A stretch of 64,000 nucleotides of DNA. Source: Isoetes taiwanensis. Taxonomy: Eukaryota; Streptophyta; Lycopodiopsida; Isoetales; Isoetaceae. The notes beneath the pieces were generated by a model. The model worked only from the letters and a program-made list of their open reading frames with translations. It was not told the origin of the DNA and did not search any database. Every line of letters starts with the position of its first letter. The stretch's first letter is position 1. Made by a program: the position numbers and the translations under genes. The stretch is taken from assembly GCA_021234155.1 (NCBI GenBank), contig JAJEKV010000033.1, positions 3,019,454 through 3,083,453 of the forward strand, written 5' to 3'. This document shows, in pieces, positions 1 through 10,973 of this stretch.

Positions 1-760
1 GCCTAGCCCTTTGTAGGAGTCTCGGGGAGCCTTGTATGCTCATGCAAGACCCCACCCCTCATGTCACCACTATGTTCCTTGTGCGGTGCTAAAGCCCGGA
101 CCATAGCATCTAGGACGGTGGGTTCTTGTGCCTGAGCCGCATTTAATGGGGTATGCGGCGCTATCTAGGAGCATACTACAATACTGCGGTTCGAGGCCTC
201 TACCCCGTAATCCCCGTTTGAGTCGATTAAACAAAGAACTAACAATCCATCCTTTTTGAGTAAGAACTTAATTGAATATTAAGAGAACTTGTTTGTACAA
301 TCAAGGGTTAGTTTCTATGATTGATTCACAAAGAGAACAGAGAGAGACGGACACAACCAAATGTTAACTAGAATTCACATAGCCACCTACGAATGGGCTT
401 TGGACTCGTTTCCATGGGGGCCTCCATCTTCCGGGAGTTGAGAATTCATTTGTTACTTCGAGGGACGAGTGTTATGGTGATCTTCCGCAAGTGTCGATGG
501 CCCCGCTTGACGGCCTTCCTTGGTCGATCTTCTTGAGTCAATCCGAGGGGATAGGGGTCAAGTTGGCATCCAAACTTGGCAATCCCCATGCTACCCACTC
601 GATTGGGGCAGGTGGCGCCTTCCCAAATGGTAATTAGCCTAATTTCCTAGGTTATAGGTTATTATTATTAATGTGTTAAATTAGCATAGCTAATTTAATC
701 CTTTTTAAGGTAACCCCCTAGGTTGCAATTAAGTTCCCATACCCCCATGGTAGCGTACCT
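1..760. other. Unassigned sequence, no gene seen
   Basis: I find no open frame of useful length, no RNA gene and no repeat structure that I can name. The stretch runs to an AT-rich block around 640-710 that immediately follows the end of the decayed minus-strand gene at 761-1908. It may be the 3' flank of that element. Confidence 0.3.
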
Positions 761-1908
761 TTAGGGAGTGACGTGCTTGTATTTGTACGTGTCCCGTATA
801 GTAGACCGTATAAATACGTGGAACGTCACAGCTTCCCTAGAGCTTTGGGGTGATTTATTCCAAGCAAACAGGATACTCATGTAAACTATCTTGTCTATGA
901 TTCTCAAGAAAGCATGAAGGGTGCATATGTGTACTCTTCTTAACGGAATTGGCAGAATTGGCATCAAGGTTGTGTCCTTCTCTTCTCTATTTGGTGGCTC
1001 ATCCTGGACACAGTCTAATGTACTCTTGTCCAATCCAGCTGAATCTCTTCTTGCATAGAGACAGTAGGGACAAGCATGAGTAGTCTTACCAGCACCATGC
1101 TTCATTCTGTACATGCATTTTATTGTCTTCAAATCTGCAGCAAGATGCCATTCAACCTCATACTCACCATATCCGGGAACGCAAGTTTTTCTCCGATTAG
1201 TGAGAGGCAATCATTGTGGGAATGGGTGTTTGATCAAAACCCATTTCAAATTATAATTGTGATTTTCCTCGGTACCGAAATAAACCAACCCACCAAATGT
1301 GATCTTCGACCGACGGAAAACTTATCATCTAGATTTGACTCTTCATTCCCTGTATTCAAAGCTCTGTTCATTAGACTCAGCGAAACACTCTCGTACTTCT
1401 CGCCTTTCACCAATTCCATTTCATCCAGCTTCAAAACAATTCTTAGTTTGCCAGTGCACTCTTCTACCTTCATATCATAAAATCGAACCAAAAGCTGAAG
1501 CATTCTAGTTAAGTCTATCCAGCAATTGTTATTTTCATTAAGGCGTAAAGTATCACCAAACCGACTTCTTCTTACCTTTGGTATAGGATGCCAATGTATC
1601 CAAGTTGACCTTCTTTGGTCACCGATACATATCACCAAGAAGCTCTTGCACTTGTGTCTGTTTCTCGATGACCTACAAGTCATCACACTAGTCATCCTTG
1701 GTAGTAGAATAGTTTTGGTAATGCCTTGTTGTTTAAAGCCATCCTGCAAGCACCTGAACAAAGCAATATAAGCTTGCCTACTTATTCCGACATTGTCACA
1801 CAGTTCTTGCACTGATTCTGAGGTTTGACTGTTCCCCAACTCCTGCAATAGTTGATGTACTACAGCTTTCCTAAGTTGAATGCTACCAGGAAGCTTTAAC
1901 ATTCTCAA
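761..1908 (-). pseudogene. Decayed transposon-like protein gene
   Basis: Two minus-strand open segments (1908-1246, then 1210-761) read as one protein interrupted by two stops near 1215-1246. The first part contains the stretch LKLDEMELVKGEKYE. The second contains VPGYGEYEVEWHLAADLKT, then a C-P-Y-C pair and an HICTLHA motif. From memory this arrangement resembles a multicopy transposon-encoded family in non-seed plants and some animals with a C-x2-C and an LHA signature. I cannot name the superfamily. The short gap and few stops suggest fairly recent decay. Function as a transposase is inferred, not shown. A coiled-coil-like remnant just upstream (1,980-2,620) may be its N-terminal part. Confidence 0.5.
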
Positions 1909-1979
1909 TACATCATCTTTAGTAACTAATTTCTTTAATAAACCGCAATATTAGCGGGTTTTTTCTTATTTTTTAATAC

Positions 1980-2620
1980 GCAAGATTTGGATCAACAAGC
2001 TTTTTAATAGCCATGACACTTTTTTGAGCCTCCACCCCTGGGGCTAATATATTTATGGGCTTCAGGTTTTTGCCCTCTCCCGATCCCAGTGGAGTTCTTT
2101 TTTAAGCCGTTTGACCCGCTTGTGAAGGGAATCATTTTCTTGCGCAACCCTCTTCATTCCTTCTTTGTTGGTGCATTCATCTCATCACCAATTTCTGATT
2201 TTCTACCTCCAATTCATTGAGCTTGCGGCATTGTTGAGACAGAAAAGTAGTTCGCTGTTGGAGCTGATTAACATCCGATAAAACTTTGCAATTGAATCCA
2301 TACAAGTGGTTATACATGGCACGCAAATGTGGATCAAGATTACCATTAACCAAATTATTACAAGAACTTAGTAACCCTTGCTGTCCCTTACAAGCAAATT
2401 CAATAAGACCGGATGCGAGTGGAAGTTTGGATGGGCTCGAGTGAAAGGATCACATGGATCTGATTGGCCTTTAGCCCGTGAGGTCTATATTCATGGCTCC
2501 AAGCTCGCAATGCATCTTCATCTATTGGTTGCTTCCAAGTGAACTTATTCTCGTAAAGGCGAGGGCATTCTTTGGCACTTGCACTCTAAATTGTCCCTCG
2601 GAATTAGTTTGATCCACAAA
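1980..2620 (-). pseudogene. Degenerate coiled-coil coding remnant
   Basis: On the minus strand, with frame changes, the translation contains a leucine/glutamine-rich heptad-like run (KLNELEVENQKLV) preceded by FNCKVLSDVNQLQQRT. Further upstream is a tryptophan-containing segment with KFTWKQPIDEDALRAWSHEY. This looks like decayed protein-coding sequence, probably from the same mobile element as 761-1908, since it lies directly 5' of it on the same strand. I do not recognise the family. Confidence 0.3.
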
Positions 2621-4740
2621 GCGTAAGTATTAGAAGGAAGAACACTCAAAGGAATGCAATGACGACGGAAACCAAATACCTTTGCCATTGACGTTGCAAA
2701 AGACCGAGAACCGGGCGGAGATTAGAATTAGGAAGATTCTTGCCAACAAACGGTTTAAATTGAAAAATTTCGCTCTATTTGCTGGCAAGAATCCGCCATA
2801 ATTCAATTCAAAATCGCCTGGGCGCGATGGCAAGATCTTTGGCTTCGATGGCGCGATGGCAAGGTCGATGGGCGAGGGCAAGCTCGATCGATGGTCTTTG
2901 AAGCTCGATGGCATAAGCTCGAAGGTGGAAAAACGAAAATCCTAGATATAATCATCAAATATTCAGGTCGTTAGGAAATAATGATTGCGGGGTTAGGTTC
3001 GGGTATTAGGTTCGGAGGTTAGGTAGTTAGGTTAGGGGAGAGTGAAATTTTAGGTATGGAGGGGGGAAGCTAGGTTCGGGATCCTACGTGGCGGCCCCCC
3101 TAATATATTCTTAGGAGGCCCTTATTTGACCTCAAAAAAACTCTAATGCCACTTTTGATTGACTTCCTCTTTTAAAGCCAAAAGATCCTTTTTGAAAGCT
3201 GAAATCTCTGTACCCTGCCCCAGTCTCAAGGACTAAGAAAACCCACCTAAGAAAACTGCGCCCAATGCATAGGAATGAAGTTGCAGCAGCCTGGTTCTGC
3301 CTCGCCATACCTTCCCCTAACGCCGGCATAACTTCCCAAGACACGCTGGAATTTCCATTAATTTTTTGTGACCGTAGATCATATCCAACGATTTCAAGAA
3401 CATCCACATGCACAAAATTCTTATCTGGCAGCAACGTGGACACTCTAGAATTGCTTCAAAGTCTCAACTTGTGTTTGTGCAAACGTGCTAAAAACATGGG
3501 AAAATAGGAAAAAAAACGTTTAGAGGAAATAGGAAATGGGAAAAAACGTGCATAATTTGGGGAATTTATGTATTTCGCCGGATTTTCAAATTTCTGATCA
3601 CAAAATTTCGCTTTTTGGCCGGATTTCGATGTACACAGGCAGCCGAAAAAAGGAGGACACACCCCCAAACACAATTTAAGTAAATAGATATGAAATCAAA
3701 ATAGTCAATCTCTAAATGCCATAGCTTTTTAATACTTGAAATATAAAACTTTTTTTAGCAACTATAATCCGTAGTAGAACTATGCAACTAGCTAACACAA
3801 ATCATTGCCCTACATGCTACTTCAAAACCCTGTTTACTTCAGCCCTATCTGCAGAACGAATAAACATCAAGAGGAAGACTTGGAAAAAAAAATAGCGAGA
3901 ATAGAAGGATCTTATTGTGTACCTTGAGCTTGAGCATATCTTGAAAGAGTTCAAAGCCAAGAAAGAACTCCAAAAACAAGCAAATTGGATAGAAATAAGA
4001 CACTAATAGAATAGTTATTTCTGATCTCTTTAATGATTAAACCTGGAAAATTCCAAACATACCCCTCAACTTTGCAGATATTCCAAAGATACCCTCCAAA
4101 TGAAGAGCATTTTTGTAAATATGCTACGGGAAGAACACACCCGCGAAATGAGGACAGTCCAAAACAGTTGCCTGACTTTGAGAAGTTCCGGTGGGGAATG
4201 GACCAGGTGAAAGATGTTGTCAATGAACCTATGAATAAGAGTGTGCCTACTAGCAAGGAATCACAACTAGAAAACTTGCCTCTAAAGCCTTGAATATTTT
4301 GTTTACAATAATGTGTATGATTCTAAGACTTTTCTCGGAGATATTTTCAAAGAGATTATTCTTTGGCTAAAATTTTAATGCCTTACAATCATTGTACTTA
4401 ATCTTCTTATGCACAACCATGTTATAAGTCATTGTCGTTTGGGATACATGGACCCACACAAAGTCCATATATAATGAAACACCTTGTAATGGCCAAGATT
4501 TGAACAAATGTCCATCTTGCCCCATCTTTGAGTAAATATGAATAGAAAGAAATTCGTGGTTGGTCCCACGAAGACATCCTTGAACACAGCAAAGAGAAAA
4601 TAGCATAATCGTGCTGGACCCACAAACTTGAAATATCAATAAGCTTTTCAACTAAGGGAAATAGACATTACAAGGCAGTGAATATCAAAAAGAGTCAGGG
4701 CCATTTTCGTAGTCATGGAATGTTTTGACAAAAATTCCAA
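2621..4740. other. Intergenic, no convincing gene
   Basis: The segment 2,820-2,920 is rich in GATGGC/CTCGATGG runs. The segment 2,970-3,060 has irregular TTAGG/TTCGG repetitions that do not match the plant telomere repeat. A minus-strand open frame at 3132-3443 (103 codons) has no motif I know. The rest is AT-rich sequence with frequent stops. No RNA gene was seen. Confidence 0.3.
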
Positions 4741-5110
4741 TGATCCTACATCAGTGATAAGTATCACATGGCTTTTTGCTGCCAAAATGTCTTGTGATAT
4801 ATATCATTGGACTTGGAAGGCCAAGCATATCCATGGCATTTCATCATCGAAAATATTTTTGGCTCAAATTCTATAACACTTGTCATGTAATCCTTCAATC
4901 ACTGTGATGAATATCACATGGTGCTTTGGTGGCATCTCTATCCACCAAACATCTTGTGATATTTAGTACGAATATCACATGGTGTTTTGGTGGCGTCCAT
5001 ATCCACCAAAATAGCTTGCGATATTCAGTACTGTAGAAAGGGCAGGCATATCGATGGCATTGCATCATCGTTGAAATTTTTGCCAACATCCCGTGCATGT
5101 AAGGCCAAGC
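4741..5110. repeat. Diverged tandem repeat of about 65 bp with small inverted cores
   Basis: Units share the pattern AATATCACATGGTG, then TTTGGTGGC, then ATCCACCAAA, then CTTGTGATATT. Clear copies start near 4,908 and 4,971, and more diverged ones lie near 4,750 and 5,030. Within a unit TTTGGTGG pairs with CCACCAAA, so each could form a short hairpin. No coding potential is visible. Confidence 0.55.
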
Positions 5111-5485
5111 ATATCTTTTCTACATGTGTATTCCTCACCATTGCAGCGCACTACCAAAACATCCAAGAAATAATGGAATTAGACAAGCATATCTCTCCTC
5201 ACATGTCTATTCCTCACCTGCCAGAACGTCCATGATAGTGGTCATATTGGTCATGTGGGTTGCCAAACATGCCCATCTTATAGTTTAAGCACGTGGTTTG
5301 AGACAATCTCATTTCATATGCATGGTTTTAATTATGTCAATTTAATTTTTAATTGAAATCCCTCGTTTAGATGTTTAAGCGCTTGTTTAAGAAATATAGG
5401 CTTGTGAAATGTCCGAACAATCAAGAAATTGAAATGGACATTTAGGTGTCTAATAGTGGACTAAAATTTGATAGTTTAACTTTTG
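5111..5485. other. AT-rich upstream region of peptide gene 1
   Basis: No gene is seen. The segment lies outside the duplicated block, so it is not shared with peptide gene 2. Any upstream regulatory element common to both genes must lie downstream of about 5,486. Confidence 0.3.
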
Positions 5486-5561
5486 AACTCACTTCATCCA
5501 ATAGTCTTAATTTATAAAATAATTAATTTAAAGTGCAATTCATTCATTGGTGGCCTTCCAT

Positions 5562-5569
5562 TATAAAAG
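5562..5569 (+). promoter_or_regulatory. TATA box of peptide gene 1
   Basis: TATAAAAG lies 45 bases before the ATG. The same motif and spacing occur at the second copy. Upstream, the string TTAATTTAAAGTGCAATTC is identical between copies, marking a shared core promoter. Confidence 0.65.
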
Positions 5570-5606
5570 CGTATGCTCCTTGCTCAGGAAATGACAAGAA
5601 GTGAAG

Positions 5607-5843
5607 ATGAAGAAGTCTATAATCATATTAGCCCTTATAATTCTAGCAATGTTGCTACTTCCAATGGCTACCGCTGTGTCTTGTGATGCTGAGGATGAGG
5701 TATGTTCTAGTTCTGGACGACATTACAAGGCATCATCGCACAACTGTAAAAATCAGGGCGGCAAGCAATATGGCTATAGGGGAAAATGCTACAAAGTACG
5801 CAATGCTAAGAACTTTGAAGGTGGTTGTTGCTATACTAGTTGA
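5607..5843 (+). CDS. Small secreted six-cysteine peptide, copy 1
   Basis: The 78-residue product begins with a signal peptide: two lysines, a long Ile/Leu hydrophobic core (about residues 4-19) and an ATA-V-S cleavage-like end near residue 24. It should therefore be secreted. The mature part of about 53 residues is polar, Lys/Gly-rich and has six cysteines spaced C-x6-C-x13-C-x13-C-x12-CC, ending CCYTS, which suggests three disulfides. I do not recognise the family; an antimicrobial, signalling or defensin-like role is inferred only from architecture. The ATG at 5,607 is chosen because an upstream in-frame GTG is not a plausible start and a TATA box lies 45 bases before it. There is no intron. 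A close paralogue lies at 17,311-17,553. Confidence 0.8.
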   Translation: MKKSIIILALIILAMLLLPMATAVSCDAEDEVCSSSGRHYKASSHNCKNQGGKQYGYRGKCYKVRNAKNFEGGCCYTS

Positions 5844-5888
5844 AATGATATATTGTCACTGGAGTAAACAATGAGAAGAATAAAAATC

Positions 5889-5894
5889 AATAAA
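5889..5894 (+). terminator. Polyadenylation signal of peptide gene 1
   Basis: AATAAA lies 46 bases after the stop codon within a run of overlapping AATAAA-like motifs. It is conserved at 17,599-17,604 in the second copy. Confidence 0.5.
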
Positions 5895-6112
5895 TAATGG
5901 AGGAAGCTATGGGCTTCCGAGGAATGTCTATATAAGTTTATTTCATATGAAGAAAATGTATTTTGTAGTTGTGTCTATATATATCTATGGACTACTTTGT
6001 TATGTGCATGTGTCCACTGCCTAGTTATTCTTTCTATCTCTTATGATACATTTTGTTTGCTTACTTCATTTAACCATAGCCAAGAGAATGTGCTTACTTC
6101 ATTTTGGTTGGG

Positions 6113-7190
6113 TCTGCTCAAAATTTCATAACAAAATTTCATGGTCATTGAAATTACTCCTTCGAAATTCTAAGAACCATAAAATTTTGGCCCGTTCTTG
6201 TTGCTGCTACCAGGTTCAGGCCAGAAAAACCTCTGATTCAGCCAGATTCAAGCACTGAAGAACAAAAAAAACAATAAAACAAGTAAGAGACTCCGTCCAT
6301 GGCTGCCGGTTCTATCTATCCCGTGCACGATTTCTATCTATCCCGCCAGTTTCTACCTAATCTTGTGTACCTCGATTTCTATCTATCCTGTGTACCTCGA
6401 TTTCATCTGGAGTTGTTCCACGACCAAGACAGACTGTGTTTTTTCTCTTTTCCCATTGGATCCGTTCTCCAGTTGCTTGCCGGATCGATTCTCCAGTTGC
6501 CTATCTCACCCAATCTGGGGCTTTTTCCTTTAACTTCTACTTGTTGTGATCTCAATCGGGGCTCACCTTTTGATGTGCATAAGCAGAGTGAGGAGCGGCA
6601 CCGCCCAAAAACTTCGACACAATGTCGACAGAGTTTTTCGTTTTTAAAACCCTGTTAAATCAGGGTGAAATTTCATGCCTAGTGCTTAAAATTTCGTAAA
6701 GAAAAATTTTCTAGCAAAACTTCTGGTACGGCAGGAAATATTTCGATAGATTTTGATGTATATGTATAGGGAAATAGAAACTAGGGTTCTAAATTAGAAT
6801 TTGCCCTAACCATTAAAAAGCCTGCTTACATTTAAGGCTTCTAGAAAAACAAAATACATAAAATTATATTGTACTTTCCCGGAAATCCTTAGAAACTTCT
6901 CCAAAAATAGCCCGAAAAATGTCGGGAATATTTTTCGGCTATCGAAAAGTTTTTGAAATGGCCGGATTTTAAGGGTCGAACCCCAATTTTAAATCCCCGA
7001 GTTTGTCGGTGGGGTCTTGCCACCGGTCATCGGCAAACTGGGAATGCTGGACCAGTTTTTATTCCCCTACAATACAGAAGTTAGGGAGGCATTTCATTAT
7101 TTCCACTGAGCTTCACAGAGATCTGCCCTGTTACCATCTATAAATGAGCTCCATACAAATCCAACAGTTTAAACCTGCAATTCAGCAATT
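6113..7190. other. Duplicated non-coding spacer, copy 1
   Basis: This segment matches 26,935-27,970. Repeated phrases such as TTTCTATCTATCC occur near 6,310-6,400. There is no consistent open frame between the copies, so the 119-codon frame near 6,300 is not supported as a gene. Confidence 0.5.
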
Positions 7191-7198
7191 ATAGAAAC

Positions 7199-7485
7199 TT
7201 ATATATGGCCAAATTCTGCCTGTGCAGAGCAAGCATGCCTCGATTTGAGATGAAGCAGGCCTGTGGGCGAGCATGCAAGCTGATAATACATGTTAAGCCC
7301 CTTATATGGCCAAATCCGGCCTGTCCAAAGCAAGCATGCCTCGATTTGACATGAATCAGGCCTGTAGGCGAGCATGCAAGGCCGATAATGCATGTTTAAT
7401 TCCTTATATTGCCAAATCCGGCTTCGATTTGAGATGGATCAGGCCATCTAACTCCCAATCTGAAACATGCAAGGCCGTCTAGCTC
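7199..7485. repeat. Tandem repeat of about 104 bp, three units
   Basis: Each unit begins CTTATATGGCCAAAT and contains AAGCATGCCTCGATTTGA and GGCGAGCATGCAAG. Units start near 7,199, 7,301 and 7,403, the last being shortened. The array lies about 240 bases upstream of the F-box gene. In copy 2 the three-unit set is itself repeated. Confidence 0.75.
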
Positions 7486-7686
7486 CGAATCTGAAACAGG
7501 GGAGTTTACCGGTTGTTTACCTGCAATGCGAGAGACACGTGTCGTGATTCCAGATCAAAATATCGACCCTGGAATTTGTATTTCAAGAAGATACCAATTT
7601 CTGATACCGAACTTGAAATACCGACGATCAGTGGAGTTTCCCCAGCCGGAAAATATTTTAGTGAATCTTTACAGTCCGACAAGGGC

Positions 7687-7693
7687 TATATAT
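7687..7693 (+). promoter_or_regulatory. Possible TATA box of F-box gene 1
   Basis: TATATAT follows GACAAGGGC and lies 41 bases before the ATG. The same motif is present at the same distance in copy 2 (30,403). Confidence 0.45.
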
Positions 7694-7727
7694 CAGCTTC
7701 ACTAACTGAGAGGCATTGCGTCCAATA

Positions 7728-9092
7728 ATGAGCCGGTGGGCTTGCTTCGAGCAAGACAGAGGCTGCTGTGGGGATTTTAGTTGTTTGGTTGGAAGCGATT
7801 TGGTCCTCCGGATCATTGCCAAGATTGAGCTAAGAGATCTGATAAGAGTAAGGCTTGTTTGCAAATCATGGTATGATGCTGTTTTGTCCCCGCAGTTTCT
7901 CAAGATCTGGAAGGACGAGGATGAACGGATCTGGGTTGTGCTGGCCGTGAGGTCAGAGCCCAAAGAATCACAAGAAGAGTACGAGGAGCACTTATGGTGT
8001 CCTGTGAGCTCTTCATCAGAAAATCATAGGGAGGTATGGTATGTTTCTAGCTCCTCATCCACTTTAGAAACACAGAGTGTGAGAAGTCCCTGTATGTTGC
8101 CCATGCCCCCTTCACCAAATGGCACTAAATTTGAAGGATTGCTTTCCTCACATGGCCTTGTTTTAGCTAGACTTATGGACTATGCTGAAGACAGCAAGCA
8201 CAGTATAAAGCTTGTTGTGGGAAATCCTGTTACTAACACTTGGAAGCCTCTCCCCCTTGCACCTTTGCCTCCCACTATTTCTCCTTATGGTTACCACCAC
8301 TTCTCCATGGAACTAGATCCTGGCTCTTCTGGGGACTACATCATTGTCATATTCCTTTATCCTCAATCTAGATTAGAAGACGACGACGACGAAGAAGAAG
8401 AAGAAAGAGGAAAGGAGTGCTTGTATCATGTTTTGCAATATGAATCTAAGCTGGGCACTTGGTGCACAGGTCCAACTTTGTATGAGTGCACCATTAATCA
8501 TAGTCATCACATGTTGCTTCATGGTTCCATGGTGGGTATACAACCTTTGTGCACACATGACACACCGATTTTCTCAGTTTATGATCCTGTTATTATGGCT
8601 TGGTCTCATTTGCACATTGCATTCTCGTTTGAACTCCCATTGGAAGAAAATGATGAAGAGGATTGGAGAGGCTCTCGCTGCGGCATCCTTGCAGGTTTTA
8701 AACACAGAGGCAAATACTTTCTAACTACCTCCTTCTTTAGGCTGGAGGGTGATGAGGATTTGGGCCTCGGCGTGTGGGAGTTGGACCAAGAAAATGTATC
8801 TTGGAAGTTGGTGTCTAGAAGAAGGTTCAAGGATTTGTATGGTGCTGGTTGGTGGAGTGATAATTTGGATATGAACTGGAAATGCCAGTTTGTTGGTGAA
8901 CATGTTATTTTCTCCACGGCCTACAAGCCAGGCACGCATGGCCTTTTTCCTCCAGTTGCATTTAATATGCACCAGTTTACATGGATCAGTGCTTTGACAG
9001 AAGAAGAAAAATGTAGCAATGCAAACTTTTCTCGGGTTATTGATTACGAGTGTGCCTATGCATTCATTCCGAGTTTGGCGGCTCAGGCTTAG
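7728..9092 (+). CDS. F-box protein, copy 1
   Basis: The 454-residue single-exon product has an N-terminal F-box at about residues 16-60: the segment LVLRIIAKIELRDLIRVRLV followed by CKSWYDAVLSPQF has the conserved pattern of the SKP1-binding fold. F-box proteins act as substrate receptors of SCF ubiquitin ligases, so a role in targeted protein turnover is inferred. The C-terminal part carries F-box-associated, kelch-like features (GLLSSHGLVLA, NPVTNTWKPLPLAP, VWELDQENVSWKLV). A serine-rich segment (about 110-125) and an acidic Asp/Glu run (about 215-230) are low complexity. The ATG at 7,728 is preferred to an in-frame upstream TTG. The substrate is unknown. Paralogue at 30,445-31,848. Confidence 0.85.
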   Translation: MSRWACFEQDRGCCGDFSCLVGSDLVLRIIAKIELRDLIRVRLVCKSWYDAVLSPQFLKIWKDEDERIWVVLAVRSEPKESQEEYEEHLWCPVSSSSENHREVWYVSSSSSTLETQSVRSPCMLPMPPSPNGTKFEGLLSSHGLVLARLMDYAEDSKHSIKLVVGNPVTNTWKPLPLAPLPPTISPYGYHHFSMELDPGSSGDYIIVIFLYPQSRLEDDDDEEEEERGKECLYHVLQYESKLGTWCTGPTLYECTINHSHHMLLHGSMVGIQPLCTHDTPIFSVYDPVIMAWSHLHIAFSFELPLEENDEEDWRGSRCGILAGFKHRGKYFLTTSFFRLEGDEDLGLGVWELDQENVSWKLVSRRRFKDLYGAGWWSDNLDMNWKCQFVGEHVIFSTAYKPGTHGLFPPVAFNMHQFTWISALTEEEKCSNANFSRVIDYECAYAFIPSLAAQA

Positions 9093-9832
9093 AGCAAATG
9101 ATTACATATTTTGGTAAGTCAGTCTCCTTCTTTCTTAGCAATACGATGTATAATGCCATAAAACGTGGGATTATGAGCATCATAAAACATATATTATCAG
9201 TGTTACGCATCCTAACAAAATAATAGTAGATACTAGATAGACTTTTAGATGAACCTATTGACATTTGTATGATTGCAAAATGTGTTATGATAATCAACAT
9301 CAGCACACCATTTAAGACTAGAGAAACTACCTGTTTTTCTAGCTTGATATTAAATTTTGTCTTTTCAAAACATTTGCAGGGCTGAACTACTCTAGACTGC
9401 AACGGGTCATGGGTCTTACTTCCCAATGCTAACTGATGATATAAAATCAGTTTGAAGTTTAAAAAGTTCTGCAATGATTTTGGCAGCGTAACATATCTAC
9501 AGGTCCATATGGCATATGGTAATTCCATGACAGTATCTATTTCCTTGTTCAGACTGGCAAATAGCCCAGCTACAGCAGCAAATGCTTCCAGCAATTTCTA
9601 TTGATCAATTTCTGTGCAGGCAAAAGTGTCTGCTTTGTTTGAAGGAGTAGATTATGCTTATGGGGGATTCACATGGTCTCCCAAAAATACAGCGCTGGAG
9701 CAGTGCTGCCCCGTCGCCGTTTTTTCACAGCCAAAGGTGCAGCGCATTTGGTGTGGGCAGCATGGCAGTGCGGATAAAAAAAAACCCCCGATAAACAGCC
9801 AGAAATCTACCATGTGAATCTACCATTAAGAA
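9093..9832. other. 3' flank of F-box gene 1
   Basis: This segment matches 31,849-32,650 of the second copy and keeps the order of sequence. No separate gene is supported: open frames on either strand here are not conserved between copies. It may hold 3' UTR and intron sequence, since the string TTGGTAAGTC follows the stop by about 20 bases and resembles a splice donor. Confidence 0.45.
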
Positions 9833-9936
9833 GGGGATAAACACCCCTGAGAGCCCATTACCTCAGATAAACTGGCGAGCCCGGAGGGGCGAGCCAGTTT
9901 ATCTGAGGTAATGGGCGAGCAGGGGTGTTTATCCCC
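9833..9936. repeat. Fold-back (long inverted repeat) with 44-bp arms
   Basis: The left arm 9,833-9,876 and the right arm 9,893-9,936 are reverse complements at 41 of 44 positions, with a 16-base loop. Arm ends are GGGGATAAACACCCCT and ATCTGAGGTAATGGGC. The element is missing from the second duplication copy, where the flanks around 32,650 are joined. Confidence 0.85.
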
Positions 9937-9969
9937 TTTAACCGGGCAGGCAAGCTGCCTCATCCGTTG

Positions 9970-10090
9970 CTGGATTATCAGAGGTTCGGGCAGGCAGCAG
10001 ATGGGTTATCAGAGGTTTGGGAGGCTGCACAGCTCGATTATCAGAGGTTCGGGGCTGTCCAGATCGATTATCATAGGTTCGGGGATGTCC
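9970..10090 (+). repeat. Short tandem repeat within copy-1-specific block
   Basis: Four units share GATTATCAGAGGTTCGGG or a close variant, near 9,973, 10,003, 10,036 and 10,067, with period about 30-33. They lie between the fold-back and the point (about 10,247) where homology to copy 2 resumes. Confidence 0.65.
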
Positions 10091-10973
10091 CTCCCAGAAG
10101 TCTGCTTGCCCTGTCCACCGTTGTGCACGCTGTTGTGCCTCCCAGAAGTTTTGATTGCCTGTTATGCCCTATCACAGGGCATGAATCAATGGCCAGGAAT
10201 GCTTGGATCCAAACGCCTGCCGGTTAAAGTGTTTTAAAGATACTTGAACAGTTCCAAAACATAAATTACCCGTAATTTAAAGTGTTTAGCAAGGTTGCCT
10301 AACCCCAGATGCACCCTTTGCTTCTATTCTAGCTATGTCACGTGTTATGCCATGTCAGCTTAATTTCATCTCAACCGTTATGCCATGTCAGCTTAATTTC
10401 ATCTCAACCGTTAGATCTATTAATTTATGAATCGACCGCTAGGAAATAGAAAACCCAGGTAATTGCTTCGGCCGGTCGCAGCCCTAACCATTTCGACCCA
10501 GGCATCTTGCCTTCGAATCCTTCCAATCTGGCCAACTAATTTCCTTCAACTATTTTTTTCTTTGTCATGGACATCCATGTTTATGGAGTTTGTCGGAGCT
10601 TGACTGGGAGCCTTCTTCAGGCCTGATCAAGAAAACGCCTTCGTGCATTTTAAGTGCTTTATCACCGGCCTAGCTTAGAGCAAGAAGTCCTATAAGGTGA
10701 TTGTGTTTCAAAGAGGAGATCTTTCTATCCACTCCCTAGTCAACCTTGAAAGTTAGAAAATGAAGATAGATCAGATCGCAACTTGTTTTCTTAATTTTAT
10801 TCGTATTTTCTTCCGGTTTTCATATCCAAGATCAAATTGCAATATTTCTTTATCTTCATCATACTGATGGTTTAAACTTTCTCTTTAGTTTTTTCTAAGT
10901 AATTGTTGAGCTATAAAAAGCAAGAAAATGGCAAGGTGATTGCAAAACCAATCCAAATTCAAAGTTTGATGCC

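Larger units (their letters stand above)
5486..10973. repeat. Segmental duplication, copy 1
   Basis: This block matches 17,188-33,311 in the same order and orientation: peptide gene, spacer, 104-bp repeats, F-box gene, 3' flank. The left end is at the shared string CACTTCATCCA (5,491 and 17,193). The right end is after AAGTTTGATGCC (10,973 and 33,311), where the two copies diverge abruptly. Copy 1 is compact. Copy 2 is about three times longer because of later insertions. Copy 1 alone carries the fold-back block at 9,833-10,247. Confidence 0.85.

Noticed and set aside
2970-3060. Interstitial telomere repeats
   Set aside because: TTAGG-like words are irregular and mixed with TTCGG; there is no run of TTTAGGG.
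6299-6658. 119-residue ORF in the spacer
   Set aside because: The matching region of copy 2 (27,120-27,360) has deletions that break the frame, so it is not a conserved gene.
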